Assembly: GCF_016888445.1 (NCBI RefSeq)
Contig: NZ_JAFEKF010000001.1
Span: forward strand, 992,001 to 1,056,000
From: Marinomonas ostreistagni
GTDB lineage: Bacteria; Pseudomonadota; Gammaproteobacteria; Pseudomonadales; Marinomonadaceae
Direction: 5' to 3'
Length of the DNA stretch: 64,000 nt
The translations under genes and the position numbers were made by a program. Positions within the stretch are counted from its first letter, which is position 1; each line of letters starts with the position of its first letter. The notes below the pieces were generated by a model. The model made no database searches and was not told the DNA's origin. It saw only the letters and a program-made list of their open reading frames with translations. Positions 37,531-46,806 of this stretch are shown in pieces.

Positions 37531-39924
37531 TTATTGATTTAGGCGATTGATCAAAGCCATCACATCATTTTCGTTGTATAAATTGGGCGTAAAGACCGCC
37601 AAGTTACGCAATGGCATGTCTTTTACCATGGCCTCGGCCATCAGCCGGTCCGCTTCTGCAGCACCGCTGTTTTGGTCTCCTCCCATCATGGCGCCAAAAG
37701 CTTCTAATAAGTGCGTATAGACCTCTTTGCCAACCGTTGTATTAGCGATATCTGCCACCGTTGAATTCATACCATAAGGCTGAATGGGAGTTTCTTGAGG
37801 AATGCCGTGCCCTAATAAAGCAGTAAAAGCGGCTTCATCAAAGTCGCCATTTCTAGGGGTAAAATAAGGCGCTAAGGCGGCTTTGGCGGCTGGATTGGTC
37901 ACGCCAGTCGCTAGAATGACCGACTGCTTAAGCCGGACATCCGCCACAGACGACGCAAGCATGATCTGATAACCATCTTGCTCAATCTTCCAGTTGTGTT
38001 CAGTTACATCCCAATAAGCAAAGGCACGACCATCCAGCAGAATCTCTACCTGTTTACTTTCACTAGGCTCTAACCAGACTTTTTCATAGCCAGCTAACGA
38101 CTTTTTCGGCCTTGGCACACTGGGTTTAGATTGACCGATATAGATTTGCGCCGTTTCTGCGCCAGCGACTGTTGAAGTATTGGTCAAGGTGAAACTGACC
38201 TTTACCAGAGGCTGATCGACTTGGGCTTGTGTGGTAAGTACTTCGACAGATAAATCAGAATACTCAAATTCGGCATAAGATAAGCCGTGCCCAAATGGGA
38301 ATAATACTGGCTCATCGGCGCTATCAAAGTAACGATAGCCCACCCAAATAGCTTCACGATACTGAACTTGTCGACCATTCCCCGGGAAATACGGCGTGCT
38401 TGGAATATCCTCTAACGCTAATGGAAATGTCTCGGCCAGCTTACCACTCGGATTCACATCCCCAGCCAGTATAGCGGTGACCGCAGAGGCTCCCGCTTGA
38501 CCACCTAAATAACTCTCTAAAATAGCGCCCACTGACTCGGCGAATGGCATCGCCACGGGCGCACCATTTTGCAAAATGACCACAACTTTGTGATGTTCTG
38601 CAGCGAGAGCTTCAATTAAATCTAATTGATTTTGCGGCAAATTGAGGTGCTCACGGTCAAAGCCTTCCGATTCGTAGCGAGGCGTGAGACCAGCGAAAAC
38701 AAAGACAACCTCTGCTGCTTCAGCGAGCGCAACGGCCTCATCAATAGCCGCTTGATCGGCTTGATCGTCTAAAGCATAGCCAGGAGCAAAACTGACTTGG
38801 TCGGCGCCAAAGCGTGCCTGGATTTGCTCTAAGGGTTGCTCTAGCTGCGACGGATTGATTTTCGAGCTACCTGCCCCTTGATAACGGGTTTGCTCAGCCA
38901 GAGCACCAATCACGGCAACCTTTTGACCAGTTTTAGCAGGCAATAGCTGGGCGTCATTTTTAAGTAATACACACGCCTCTTCTGCCACTTGGCGTGCAAG
39001 CTTATGATGCGCTTCAAGATCCACTTTAGGGGCCTTGGCTTCAAGTGCTTGCTGCGCTTTCAAATACAGCCCAAGCAGCCTTGAAACGGCAAAATCTAAT
39101 GCCTCTTGCGATAACTCACCATGCTCAAGGGCCGCTAAGATTTGCTGCTGATGACGCTCGCCCGAGCCTGGCATTTCTAGGGTTTGTCCCGCATTTAAGC
39201 CTGCCACACGATCATTGTTGGCCCCCCAATCGGTGACCACAATGCCATCAAATCCCCATTCATCCACCAAAATATCCTGTAGCAATTGCTTATGTTCTGC
39301 CGCATAAGTGCCGTTGATTTTGTTGTATGAACACATCACGGTCCACGGTTGACTGGCTTTAATAGCCTGCTCGAAGGCAGGTAAATACAGTTCACGTAAA
39401 GTGCGTTCATCAATAATGGCGTCGACGGTCATACGACCAGATTCATGGTTGTTAACCGCAAAGTGCTTTAAACTGGCACCAACCTGTTGGCTTTGTACGC
39501 CGTCAATCCATGCTGAGGAAAAATCCGCTCCCAAGCGTGGATCCTCTGAAAAGTATTCAAAATTACGACCTCCCAAAGGATGGCGCTTGAGGTTGGTCCC
39601 CGGCCCCAGTAACACAGACACATTTTGCGCGCGACATTCTGCTCCAAGGGCCTGCCCCATTTTCTTAATAAGCGCAGGATTCCAAGTCGCAGCGGTGGCC
39701 GACGCGGTCGGAAAGCAAGTCGCAGGCACTGAACCATTTAAGCCCACATGATCGCCTGCGCCGGTTTGCTTGCGCAGTCCATGAGGCCCATCTGTCATCA
39801 TGATCGATGGTAAGCCCAAGCGTTCGATACCGTGCAGACTCCAGAAGTCTTTACCTGCACACAGTTGGGCTTTTTCTTCATTGGTTAGCTCTGCCAATAG
39901 CTCGGCAATTTGTTCAGTTTGCAT
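37531..39924 (-). CDS. Glycoside hydrolase family 3 beta-glucosidase
   Basis: This 797-residue exo-acting enzyme has the (beta/alpha)8 domain with MMTDGPHGLR and GPGTNLKRHPLGGRNFEYFS, KHFAVNN, and the nucleophile Asp in GIVVTDWGANND. The alpha/beta sandwich has GAGSSKINPS, and the Fn3-like domain has FPFGHGLSYAEFEY. A C-terminal extension of about 120 residues of unknown role follows. No signal peptide is seen, so it should act on imported oligosaccharides in the cytoplasm. ATG 39924 is favoured by GGAG six bases upstream. It lies 43 bases after an SDR dehydrogenase gene and probably shares its transcript. Confidence 0.93.
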   Translation of the reverse strand: MQTEQIAELLAELTNEEKAQLCAGKDFWSLHGIERLGLPSIMMTDGPHGLRKQTGAGDHVGLNGSVPATCFPTASATAATWNPALIKKMGQALGAECRAQNVSVLLGPGTNLKRHPLGGRNFEYFSEDPRLGADFSSAWIDGVQSQQVGASLKHFAVNNHESGRMTVDAIIDERTLRELYLPAFEQAIKASQPWTVMCSYNKINGTYAAEHKQLLQDILVDEWGFDGIVVTDWGANNDRVAGLNAGQTLEMPGSGERHQQQILAALEHGELSQEALDFAVSRLLGLYLKAQQALEAKAPKVDLEAHHKLARQVAEEACVLLKNDAQLLPAKTGQKVAVIGALAEQTRYQGAGSSKINPSQLEQPLEQIQARFGADQVSFAPGYALDDQADQAAIDEAVALAEAAEVVFVFAGLTPRYESEGFDREHLNLPQNQLDLIEALAAEHHKVVVILQNGAPVAMPFAESVGAILESYLGGQAGASAVTAILAGDVNPSGKLAETFPLALEDIPSTPYFPGNGRQVQYREAIWVGYRYFDSADEPVLFPFGHGLSYAEFEYSDLSVEVLTTQAQVDQPLVKVSFTLTNTSTVAGAETAQIYIGQSKPSVPRPKKSLAGYEKVWLEPSESKQVEILLDGRAFAYWDVTEHNWKIEQDGYQIMLASSVADVRLKQSVILATGVTNPAAKAALAPYFTPRNGDFDEAAFTALLGHGIPQETPIQPYGMNSTVADIANTTVGKEVYTHLLEAFGAMMGGDQNSGAAEADRLMAEAMVKDMPLRNLAVFTPNLYNENDVMALINRLNQ

Positions 39925-39967
39925 CATGCTCTCCTTTTCCTGTGAATGTGTTACTGAGTTGGGTGAA

Positions 39968-40729
39968 TTAGCGTACGGTGTAGCCACCGTCGACCGCTAG
40001 TGCATGACCCATCACAAAGGTAGAGCCAGGTCCACATAACCAAAGCACTGGATCCGCGATTTCTTCGGCGGTACCTAAGCGGCGCGCAGGCACTTGCTGC
40101 ATTAGTAAATCCATGGCTTCCGTTTCTTCGGTTTTCATACCGGCGACCATCGGTGTATCAATGATGCCAGGGCAGACAGCGTTGATACGGATGCCTTGGT
40201 CGGCGTACTCAAGCGCTGCGGTTTTAGTCAGTCCTAGCACGCCATGTTTCGCTGCATGGTAAGCACCACGCCCCGGTACGCCCACAAAGCCGCCCAGCGA
40301 TGAACAGTTAACGATGGCGCCACTGCCCTGCTCGCGCATCACTTGAAGCTCATATTTCATGCAGCTCCATAGCCCTTTAAGGTTGATATCCAGCACGCGA
40401 TCAAATTCTTGAGACTCAAGATCGGCCGTTTCGGTGGCGATGGACTGTACCCCAGCATTGTTAAACGCTGCATCGAGGCGACCATAAGTGGCAACGGTTT
40501 TCTCAACCATGGCTTTGACCGCCATTTCATCCGTCACGTCACACTCGATGGCGATCGCACGGTGACCATTGGCTACTAATTCATCCGCGACTTTTTGCGC
40601 CGCCTCACCATTAATATCCGCAACCGCTACCGCAGCACCAGACTCTGCAAAGGCTTTGGCTGTCGCCAACCCCATACCGGATGCGCCACCTGTCACTAGT
40701 GCAACGTGGTTTGTAAAATCGTGAGCCAT
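39968..40729 (-). CDS. Short-chain dehydrogenase/reductase
   Basis: This 253-residue classical SDR has TGGASGMG (about 14-21) for NAD(P) binding, NNAG, the catalytic Ser in IVNCSSLGG, and YHAAK for Tyr/Lys. An acidic residue ends strand 2 (VADINGEA), suggesting NAD preference. The C-terminus ALAVDGGYTVR is typical. It is similar in kind to glucose/ribitol-type dehydrogenases; being upstream of a beta-glucosidase, a sugar substrate is plausible but inferred. Confidence 0.9.
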   Translation of the reverse strand: MAHDFTNHVALVTGGASGMGLATAKAFAESGAAVAVADINGEAAQKVADELVANGHRAIAIECDVTDEMAVKAMVEKTVATYGRLDAAFNNAGVQSIATETADLESQEFDRVLDINLKGLWSCMKYELQVMREQGSGAIVNCSSLGGFVGVPGRGAYHAAKHGVLGLTKTAALEYADQGIRINAVCPGIIDTPMVAGMKTEETEAMDLLMQQVPARRLGTAEEIADPVLWLCGPGSTFVMGHALAVDGGYTVR

Positions 40730-41106
40730 ATCAGCCTCCTAGGTTTAAGTCTTCATGTTCAAATAGACCTAATTTTCTATCATAGTGCGGGCGGGCTTAT
40801 AACCTGAGCAAACTTCCTTAATCCCTAGCTTTATGCAAGAAAGGGCCAAGAAGATTTTTAACGCCTATCAGAAGAGCCTGTAAGCTATTGTTAATTAATG
40901 AAATTTCAATATTTAAAGTGAACAAGCAAATGTCACAAAATTGATTGATGAATATGACTCATCAGACCTATGGCGTTTATGACATTGCCTAAAAGGCTGA
41001 CCTTCCTACAATGGCTCACTTAACCCTAGAAGCGCCAGTGTCCCGCTGTGACCTAAAGAAGCCATTTTTGTCATCGTCTAGGGAGCAATTTGTTAAGGAT
41101 CTCACC
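40730..41106. other. Divergent intergenic region SDR / MFS
   Basis: About 375 bases hold both divergent promoters. An in-frame upstream extension of the MFS gene (from 41011) lacks a ribosome site and transporter-like sequence, so it is treated as non-coding. No repeat or convincing operator was seen. Confidence 0.45.
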
Positions 41107-42297
41107 ATGAAATCATCAGCATCGGTCTATTCATTTGTCGGCAGCAGCCTGGCTTTAATCGCTCTATTTATCGCCTCAGCGACGCCTATTCCCTTATATG
41201 GTTTATACCGAGAAGTAGACGGTCTGACTTACCAAGACCTCTCGCTAAGCTCTGTGGTCTACTTCGTCGGAGCACTTACATCACTGATGATCTTGGGGCG
41301 CCTGTCCAATCACTGGGGCCGTCGCTGGACCACACTGTTTGCGTTACTACTTGGGATCATCGGCTGTGCTTCGATGCTGTTTATCCATGATGCAACGCCA
41401 TTGCTTATTGGGCGTTTCTTCCAAGGCCTTTCTTGTGGCTTAGCGTCCTCGGCAGTGGCTTCTTGGATCGTGGATACCTCAGATCGCATCCCCAAATGGG
41501 TGGCACCGGCTATCGTGGGTTGCGGTCCGATGACAGGACTAACCATCGGCGGCGTGGGCTCTGGTTTGCTAGTGGACCATACGGGTGATCCTCGACATAT
41601 TCCATTTTTTATCACCATTGGTTTGATGGCACTGATCATGTTGATGGTGGCATTTGGCAAAGAAACCGTTGAGCGTGTATCCGGCGTTGTGCAATCGCTC
41701 AAACCTGACATTGCATTGCCAGAACCTGCACGTAAGGCCTTCCCGATTGCCGCAGTCACGTTTGTCTGCACTTGGGCGCTAGGTGGGTTCTTCCAGGCCT
41801 TTGGCCCAGCGATGGCACGTGAACAATTGCATTCTGATAGCGCCGTGGCGGCGGCATTGGTATTTGCGTCGGTGATGGCACCCAGCTTTATCGGGGCTTC
41901 TATTGCTGGTCGTTTCAAACCTCGCCAAGTACAAGTATTTGGTATGTTGGCGTTTACCTTGTGCCTAGGAGGATTACTGTTGTCCTTGAAACTCGGTACA
42001 TTAAGCGCATTTCTGCTTGCCAGTGTGTTAGCCGGTACCGCTCAAGGGGCCATTTTAACGGGCAGTATTCGTTCGATGGTGGCTGAGCTGACTACCGAGC
42101 AAAGAGCCGGTGCGTTTTCCATTATTTATTTTACTTCTTACACTGGAGCCGCGGTTCCGACTCTGCTCGCGGGACAGTTTTCAAGTCATTTTACCTTACT
42201 TGAAATTGCGTGCGCCTATGGCGTATTGGCGGCAGTGGGTTGTCTTATTGTAATCTTGGGGCTGCGCCATCAAACCCGTAAACGAGCATATGCCTAA
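41107..42297 (+). CDS. Major facilitator superfamily transporter
   Basis: This 396-residue, 12-helix MFS protein begins with SSLALIALFIASATPIPLYG, the start typical of the sugar/drug-type MFS. The motif-A region is GRLSNHWGRRWTT. ATG 41107 is preceded by AAGGATCTCACC; an upstream in-frame ATG at 41011 adds 32 polar residues and is less likely. It is followed after 37 bases by a cyclophilin-like gene and then a LysR gene, all on the plus strand. The substrate is unknown. Confidence 0.88.
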   Translation: MKSSASVYSFVGSSLALIALFIASATPIPLYGLYREVDGLTYQDLSLSSVVYFVGALTSLMILGRLSNHWGRRWTTLFALLLGIIGCASMLFIHDATPLLIGRFFQGLSCGLASSAVASWIVDTSDRIPKWVAPAIVGCGPMTGLTIGGVGSGLLVDHTGDPRHIPFFITIGLMALIMLMVAFGKETVERVSGVVQSLKPDIALPEPARKAFPIAAVTFVCTWALGGFFQAFGPAMAREQLHSDSAVAAALVFASVMAPSFIGASIAGRFKPRQVQVFGMLAFTLCLGGLLLSLKLGTLSAFLLASVLAGTAQGAILTGSIRSMVAELTTEQRAGAFSIIYFTSYTGAAVPTLLAGQFSSHFTLLEIACAYGVLAAVGCLIVILGLRHQTRKRAYA

Positions 42298-42334
42298 TTA
42301 GGACTTAATATTCCCATTTGCTGTAGGAGACCTT

Positions 42335-42688
42335 ATGAAGATTTTAATTGATGTGGCAGAGCAAACCATTCGTGCTACATTGCACGACAATAGCGCGGCA
42401 GCCAAGGATTTTTACCAGCTATTGCCTCTTGAATTGACCTTAGGCGATTATGCAGGGATCGAAAAAGTAAGTGATTTGCCAAGCAAACTCAACACTAAGG
42501 GTGAGCCTCTAGGTGTCGCAGCTCAGGCCGGCGATTTAACCTACTACGCCCCTTGGGGCAACCTTGCCTATTTTATCAAAGACTTCAAGTTTGCTAGCGG
42601 CCTTGTCTCTTTGGGCCAAGTCCACGAAGGACTTGAGTTGCTTAATGCGGCTGGGGATATCCCAGTGACGATCCGCAAGGCCTCGTAA
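42335..42688 (+). CDS. Cyclophilin-like fold protein
   Basis: This 117-residue small beta protein matches the cyclophilin-like family (PF18050-type). N-terminal KILIDVAEQTIRATLHDNSA and DFYQLLPLELTLGDYAG are followed by TYYAPWGNLAYFIKDF and GLVSLGQV, then HEGLELL. These are not proline isomerases as far as known. They are often found next to aldo-keto reductases or transporters with a LysR regulator, as here. GTAGGAG precedes the ATG. Confidence 0.85.
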   Translation: MKILIDVAEQTIRATLHDNSAAAKDFYQLLPLELTLGDYAGIEKVSDLPSKLNTKGEPLGVAAQAGDLTYYAPWGNLAYFIKDFKFASGLVSLGQVHEGLELLNAAGDIPVTIRKAS

Positions 42689-42703
42689 TCAGACCGCCCC
42701 TTC

Positions 42704-42729
42704 ACAAGACTCTTCTGTAAGAGTCTTGT
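42704..42729 (+). terminator. Terminator of the MFS / cyclophilin-like pair
   Basis: ACAAGACTCTT and AAGAGTCTTGT form an 11-bp stem with loop CTGT, followed by TTTATT. Confidence 0.75.
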
Positions 42730-42803
42730 TTATTCCTTTTAATATCGTTGTACTTATTAGACTGAATTGATAAAAACACCACATTAATGTGGAGAATTCA
42801 TTT

Positions 42804-43700
42804 ATGTCGAGAGAAAATTACAACGAACTGATTGCCTTTATAGAAGTCGCTAAAGCCAGCAGTTTTACTCGCGCTGCAGCACACCTTGGCATAACTCAAT
42901 CCGCATTAAGTCATACGGTAAAAGGCTTAGAAAAGCGCCTTGGGATTCGCTTGTTAACACGCACTACTCGCAGTGTATCCCTTACTGAAGCAGGCGAACG
43001 TTTATTGACAAAGATTGCGCCACGCTTTGAAGAAATCGATGCCGAAATTTCTTCTCTAAGTGAATTGCGCGACAAGCCTGCGGGCACTATTCGTATTTCC
43101 TCTAGTGACCACGCAATTGATTCGCTACTCTGGCCAAAACTTGAACCGATGTTACGTCAGTACCCTGATATCCGCATTGAGCTGTGTGTCGATTACGGCT
43201 TTACCGACATCGTCGAGCGCCGTTTTGACGCTGGGGTGCGCTTTGGAGAAGCCATTGCCAACGATATGATCGCCATTCGTATTGGTCCCGACATCAGCAT
43301 GGCGGCTGCAGCGACGCCACAATATTTTGCTCAACACGGCAAACCTAAAGAGCCCCATGATTTACTCGAGCATCAGTGTATTAATCTGCGTCTACCTACC
43401 TATGGTGGACTCTACGCTTGGGAGTTCGAAAAAGGCGATCGTTCGTTAAACGTCAACGTGGATGGCCAGATGACTTTCAACAGCGTTGAGCAAATACGCC
43501 GCGCTGCTTTGGCCGATTTTGGTATCGCCTTTTTGCCAGAAGATATCTTTGCGCAAGATTTTGCCGAGGGCAAATTAGTACGAGTACTACAGGATTGGTG
43601 TCCGCCGTTTACCGGCTACCATTTATACTTCCCGAATCGCATGCGCTCATCGCCAGCGTTTGATATTGTGATTGATGCCCTAAGACACCAATCACCATAG
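42804..43700 (+). CDS. LysR-family transcriptional regulator
   Basis: This 298-residue protein has an N-terminal winged helix (FIEVAKASSFTRAAAHLGIT then QSALSHTVKGLEKRLGIRLL) and a LysR substrate-binding domain from about 90. ATG 42804 is chosen because GGAG lies 9 bases upstream; a GTG five codons earlier overlaps that site. It belongs to the DhcR/YafC-like group common beside MFS and cyclophilin-like genes. It probably controls the preceding pair. It ends 7 bases from a convergent chemoreceptor gene. Confidence 0.92.
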   Translation: MSRENYNELIAFIEVAKASSFTRAAAHLGITQSALSHTVKGLEKRLGIRLLTRTTRSVSLTEAGERLLTKIAPRFEEIDAEISSLSELRDKPAGTIRISSSDHAIDSLLWPKLEPMLRQYPDIRIELCVDYGFTDIVERRFDAGVRFGEAIANDMIAIRIGPDISMAAAATPQYFAQHGKPKEPHDLLEHQCINLRLPTYGGLYAWEFEKGDRSLNVNVDGQMTFNSVEQIRRAALADFGIAFLPEDIFAQDFAEGKLVRVLQDWCPPFTGYHLYFPNRMRSSPAFDIVIDALRHQSP

Positions 43701-43707
43701 TTCGCTC

Positions 43708-45741
43708 TTAGACTTTGAAACTGCCAACATGTGACTGAAGTGCTTGATACAGCTCAGACACTTTCTTGGACTGCTGGTTGATCGTGGTGGAAACCGTTTG
43801 CACCGCATCGGTTTGATGTTTGAGTGACACTAGGCTTTCGTTGATATCATTGGCCACTTGCGACTGCTCATTAGTCGCTTGGGCCGTCTGGGCGGCCATA
43901 CCTTCCACTTTGGCAAAGGATTCATGCAAAGCATCAAAGATACTGATCACTTGATCAAAGTTCTCTGAGGTTGTCAGAGCATTATCACGGCTACTTTGCG
44001 TAGACGCAGAAGACGCCTTCACGCTGGTGTTGAGCTGACTGATCATGGTTTCGATTTCATCGGTGCTGTCTTGAGTTCGCGTTGCCAAGGTGCGCACCTC
44101 ATCGGCCACGACGGCGAAACCACGCCCCTGCTCACCCGCGCGTGCCGCCTCAATGGCCGCATTGAGCGCCAACAAATTGGTTTGTTCAGCAATATTACGA
44201 ATCACTTCCAAGACAGAAGCGATTGCTTCCGAACTTTTCTCCAGTTCACGGGAATGATTGAGGGAATTTTCGATTTCGCTTACCAGCGCTGATACAGCAC
44301 GATGCGAAGCATTGACCGCTTGAATACCGTTTTGGGTCAGCCTATTAGAATCGGCCGCTTCTTGTGCGGTATTGGTGGCGACACTCGCCATTTCCTGATT
44401 GGACATGTTCATCTCATGCCCTGCACTGACAATAAACTCAGACGACGTCACCAAGGATTGCGTTATATCTTTGGTCTGATCTGATGCGGACTTAAGCTCT
44501 GTTGTGGTGCCGCCTAGCGCCTCAGATTGCACGCGAATACTGGCTATCATACCGCGCAGTTTTTCTACAAAGTCATCAAACTCGTGAGCCAAGTCACCGA
44601 GCTCATCTTTCGAGTCAGAGTTGATACGCTGGGTCAGATCACCATCCCCTTCTGCAATCTCATGGATGCGTTGACCGATGTGTTTAATACTACGCGTCAA
44701 ACGCAGTGGCACTAGGTAACCGATCACAAGCGCCACGATAAAAGCAATCAAGATGACCACCACAGCAATCGACTGATAGGTATCGATTTGATCTATTGTG
44801 TGCTTTTCCATGTCACGAGAATGTTTTTGTACTAAGTTGCCGGCGGCATCTAGCATGTCACGCAACTGATCAAAGCTTGATTCAACCTGAGCAAATTCAC
44901 TGGTATCAATCACAGCTTCTGCAGCACCTCGCTGCGCTAAATATTGGCTGCTGGCTTGGTACCACTGGTTAAAAATGGCATCAAAAGTCTGATATTTATC
45001 GATCACTTGAGGCTCGTTCTTAAGATAAATACGATATTCATTAAAGTGCTCGATGACCTGATTGGCATTGGCATGAAAATTCTCTTTGGCCAGTTCGTAA
45101 GCCACCAAACCGTTGCGCGCATGTTGAAACGCCAAGCGCGCTTGATATAAGTCTCGATCGGAATTGAGCACTGCCGTGATAGCTTCTAAGTGGCGCTCTA
45201 AACGAGCTTGTGTTAATTCACTTTCTTCTTCTCTAGTGTGCTGACGTAGGGACTCACCAGCCTCATCCAGTAGGGCTCTTAGCTGAGTAAAAAGCTGTTC
45301 AATTTCGATAACTTGTTGTGACCGAGTGCGAGCTTGGCTAGTGGTGGCCGTGAACTGCTCACTGCGCTGGCGCCATTGATTATAGACTGTCTCAAAATCT
45401 GCAAACGGAGCGATCAGCTCCTCTGGCTCATCCTTAAGATATTGGCGATAAAGCTGAAAGCGATCAAACACCTGCTGGGCATTATTTTCAAAATCAGTCT
45501 GGTTTTTGGCCGTATCACCCTCACCGGTAATGAGTTTCTCTTGTGCTAAGCGAGCTTGGTAAATATCTCGGTCGGCATTTAAAACTTCTGAAATTGCTTC
45601 AAAGTAGTGCTCCGCTTGAACCCGCATAGCACGCTCTTGGTAAGCGCTCATGATCAGCATAAAGCCAAATAAACCGATCAATATTAATGCTAACAATATA
45701 ATTGGTAGCATAACCTTCACACGAATAGAGTGTATGCGCAT
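43708..45741 (-). CDS. Methyl-accepting chemotaxis protein with duplicated sensor module
   Basis: This 677-residue receptor has TM1 at about 10-32, a ~290-residue periplasmic sensor, TM2 at about 324-346, a HAMP domain and an MCP signalling domain ([20 protein letters not shown]). The sensor contains a clear internal repeat: residues 46-163 and 184-302 align with a 138-residue period. Matching pairs are [60 protein letters not shown] and [26 protein letters not shown]. Each unit is likely a helical bundle. ATG 45741 has AAGGG upstream. The ligand is unknown. Confidence 0.93.
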   Translation of the reverse strand: MRIHSIRVKVMLPIILLALILIGLFGFMLIMSAYQERAMRVQAEHYFEAISEVLNADRDIYQARLAQEKLITGEGDTAKNQTDFENNAQQVFDRFQLYRQYLKDEPEELIAPFADFETVYNQWRQRSEQFTATTSQARTRSQQVIEIEQLFTQLRALLDEAGESLRQHTREEESELTQARLERHLEAITAVLNSDRDLYQARLAFQHARNGLVAYELAKENFHANANQVIEHFNEYRIYLKNEPQVIDKYQTFDAIFNQWYQASSQYLAQRGAAEAVIDTSEFAQVESSFDQLRDMLDAAGNLVQKHSRDMEKHTIDQIDTYQSIAVVVILIAFIVALVIGYLVPLRLTRSIKHIGQRIHEIAEGDGDLTQRINSDSKDELGDLAHEFDDFVEKLRGMIASIRVQSEALGGTTTELKSASDQTKDITQSLVTSSEFIVSAGHEMNMSNQEMASVATNTAQEAADSNRLTQNGIQAVNASHRAVSALVSEIENSLNHSRELEKSSEAIASVLEVIRNIAEQTNLLALNAAIEAARAGEQGRGFAVVADEVRTLATRTQDSTDEIETMISQLNTSVKASSASTQSSRDNALTTSENFDQVISIFDALHESFAKVEGMAAQTAQATNEQSQVANDINESLVSLKHQTDAVQTVSTTINQQSKKVSELYQALQSHVGSFKV

Positions 45742-45873
45742 CGTCAATCCCTTAGTCATCCAACAGTAGTGTTTTGAGTCTAGGTCAGGGATAAGAAGCG
45801 TGCAAAAAAACTACATAAAAAGTAAGTATTAAGCACTGACACCCACGTAAAAAGGGAGTGCCAGCGCTGACGC

Positions 45874-46695
45874 TTAGTCTTGCTTGATAATATGCAAGTC
45901 GCGCTGCGGGAATGGAATAGTAAGGCCGGCGGCTTCGATGCGCGGTTTGACTTGTTTTTGTAATGACCAATGCGTATCCCAAAACTTATCGGGGGTGGTC
46001 CAAGCACGTAGCTGTAAATTCACCGAACTATCTGCCAACATATGTACGATCACTTGAGGCGCTGGGTCTTTCATAATAACGTCGTATTCGCTGGCAAGCT
46101 CGAGCAGTGCCTTCATGCCATCATCGATAGAGTCGCCATACGAAATACCGACCGTTACTTCTAAACGTCGCTTGCTGTTACGACTGAAGTTTTTAATCGT
46201 AGAGTTCCACACGGCACTGTTGGGGCTTGAGATATAAAGGCCGTCGGCGGTTTCAAATACAGACGTAAACAAACCCACGTCCATAACCGTTCCCATATAG
46301 CCGCTGAATTCAACAAACTCGCCCTTTTTAATTGGCTTTAGGAACAAAATCATAATGCCAGCAGCGATGTTGCTCAACGTATCTTTGAGTGCTAAGCCGA
46401 TCGCCAAACCTGCAGCACCCACCAAAGCAACCAAGCTTGCCGTGTTGACACCAAACAGATCTAAAATAATTACCAGCGCAATCAAGTACACAGCATAAGC
46501 CGCTACTTTAGAAAATAATTGAGCGATAATTTCATCATTGTGACTGACTCTTGCTACCGCTGCATAGACGGCTTTTTTGGCAATCTTTGAGATAAACGAG
46601 GCAGCAACAATAATCAAACAAGTCAGTAGCGCATTTTTGACCATTTCAAAAATCTGGTCTTCGTAGGTGGAATAGAACGCCATCAGCGTGTCCAT
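45874..46695 (-). CDS. mscS: Small-conductance mechanosensitive channel MscS
   Basis: This 273-residue protein is the size of E. coli MscS. Three N-terminal helices are followed by the pore helix GAAGLAIGLALKDTLSNIAA, then GIMIL, and the beta/alpha cytoplasmic vestibule with PIKKGEFVEF, YISSPNSAVWN and RRLEVTVGISYG. It opens under membrane tension to release solutes on osmotic downshift. It stands alone between signalling genes. Confidence 0.94.
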   Translation of the reverse strand: MDTLMAFYSTYEDQIFEMVKNALLTCLIIVAASFISKIAKKAVYAAVARVSHNDEIIAQLFSKVAAYAVYLIALVIILDLFGVNTASLVALVGAAGLAIGLALKDTLSNIAAGIMILFLKPIKKGEFVEFSGYMGTVMDVGLFTSVFETADGLYISSPNSAVWNSTIKNFSRNSKRRLEVTVGISYGDSIDDGMKALLELASEYDVIMKDPAPQVIVHMLADSSVNLQLRAWTTPDKFWDTHWSLQKQVKPRIEAAGLTIPFPQRDLHIIKQD

Positions 46696-46775
46696 TTACT
46701 TCTCCTTAAAAGCACAATGGGAACCGATTTAGCTAAGTCAAAACACTTAGCTGAGGACATTCTAAACCAAGCAAT

Positions 46776-46792
46776 AAAAAGCACCTAGTGCT
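46776..46792 (-). terminator. Short hairpin after the sensory EAL gene's neighbour
   Basis: AGCAC and GTGCT pair around a 3-base loop and, on the minus strand, run into TTTTTATTG. It lies downstream of the PAS-GAF-GGDEF-EAL gene and upstream of mscS; the stem is short. Confidence 0.45.
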
Positions 46793-46806
46793 CTAGGCTA
46801 AACTGT

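Noticed and set aside
41011-41106. Upstream start of the MFS gene
   Set aside because: The added 32 residues are polar and unlike an MFS N-terminus, while AAGGA sits properly before the ATG at 41107.
41310-41918. Long open frame antisense to the MFS gene
   Set aside because: It lies wholly inside a well-supported transporter gene, has no ribosome site and reads as a composition artefact.
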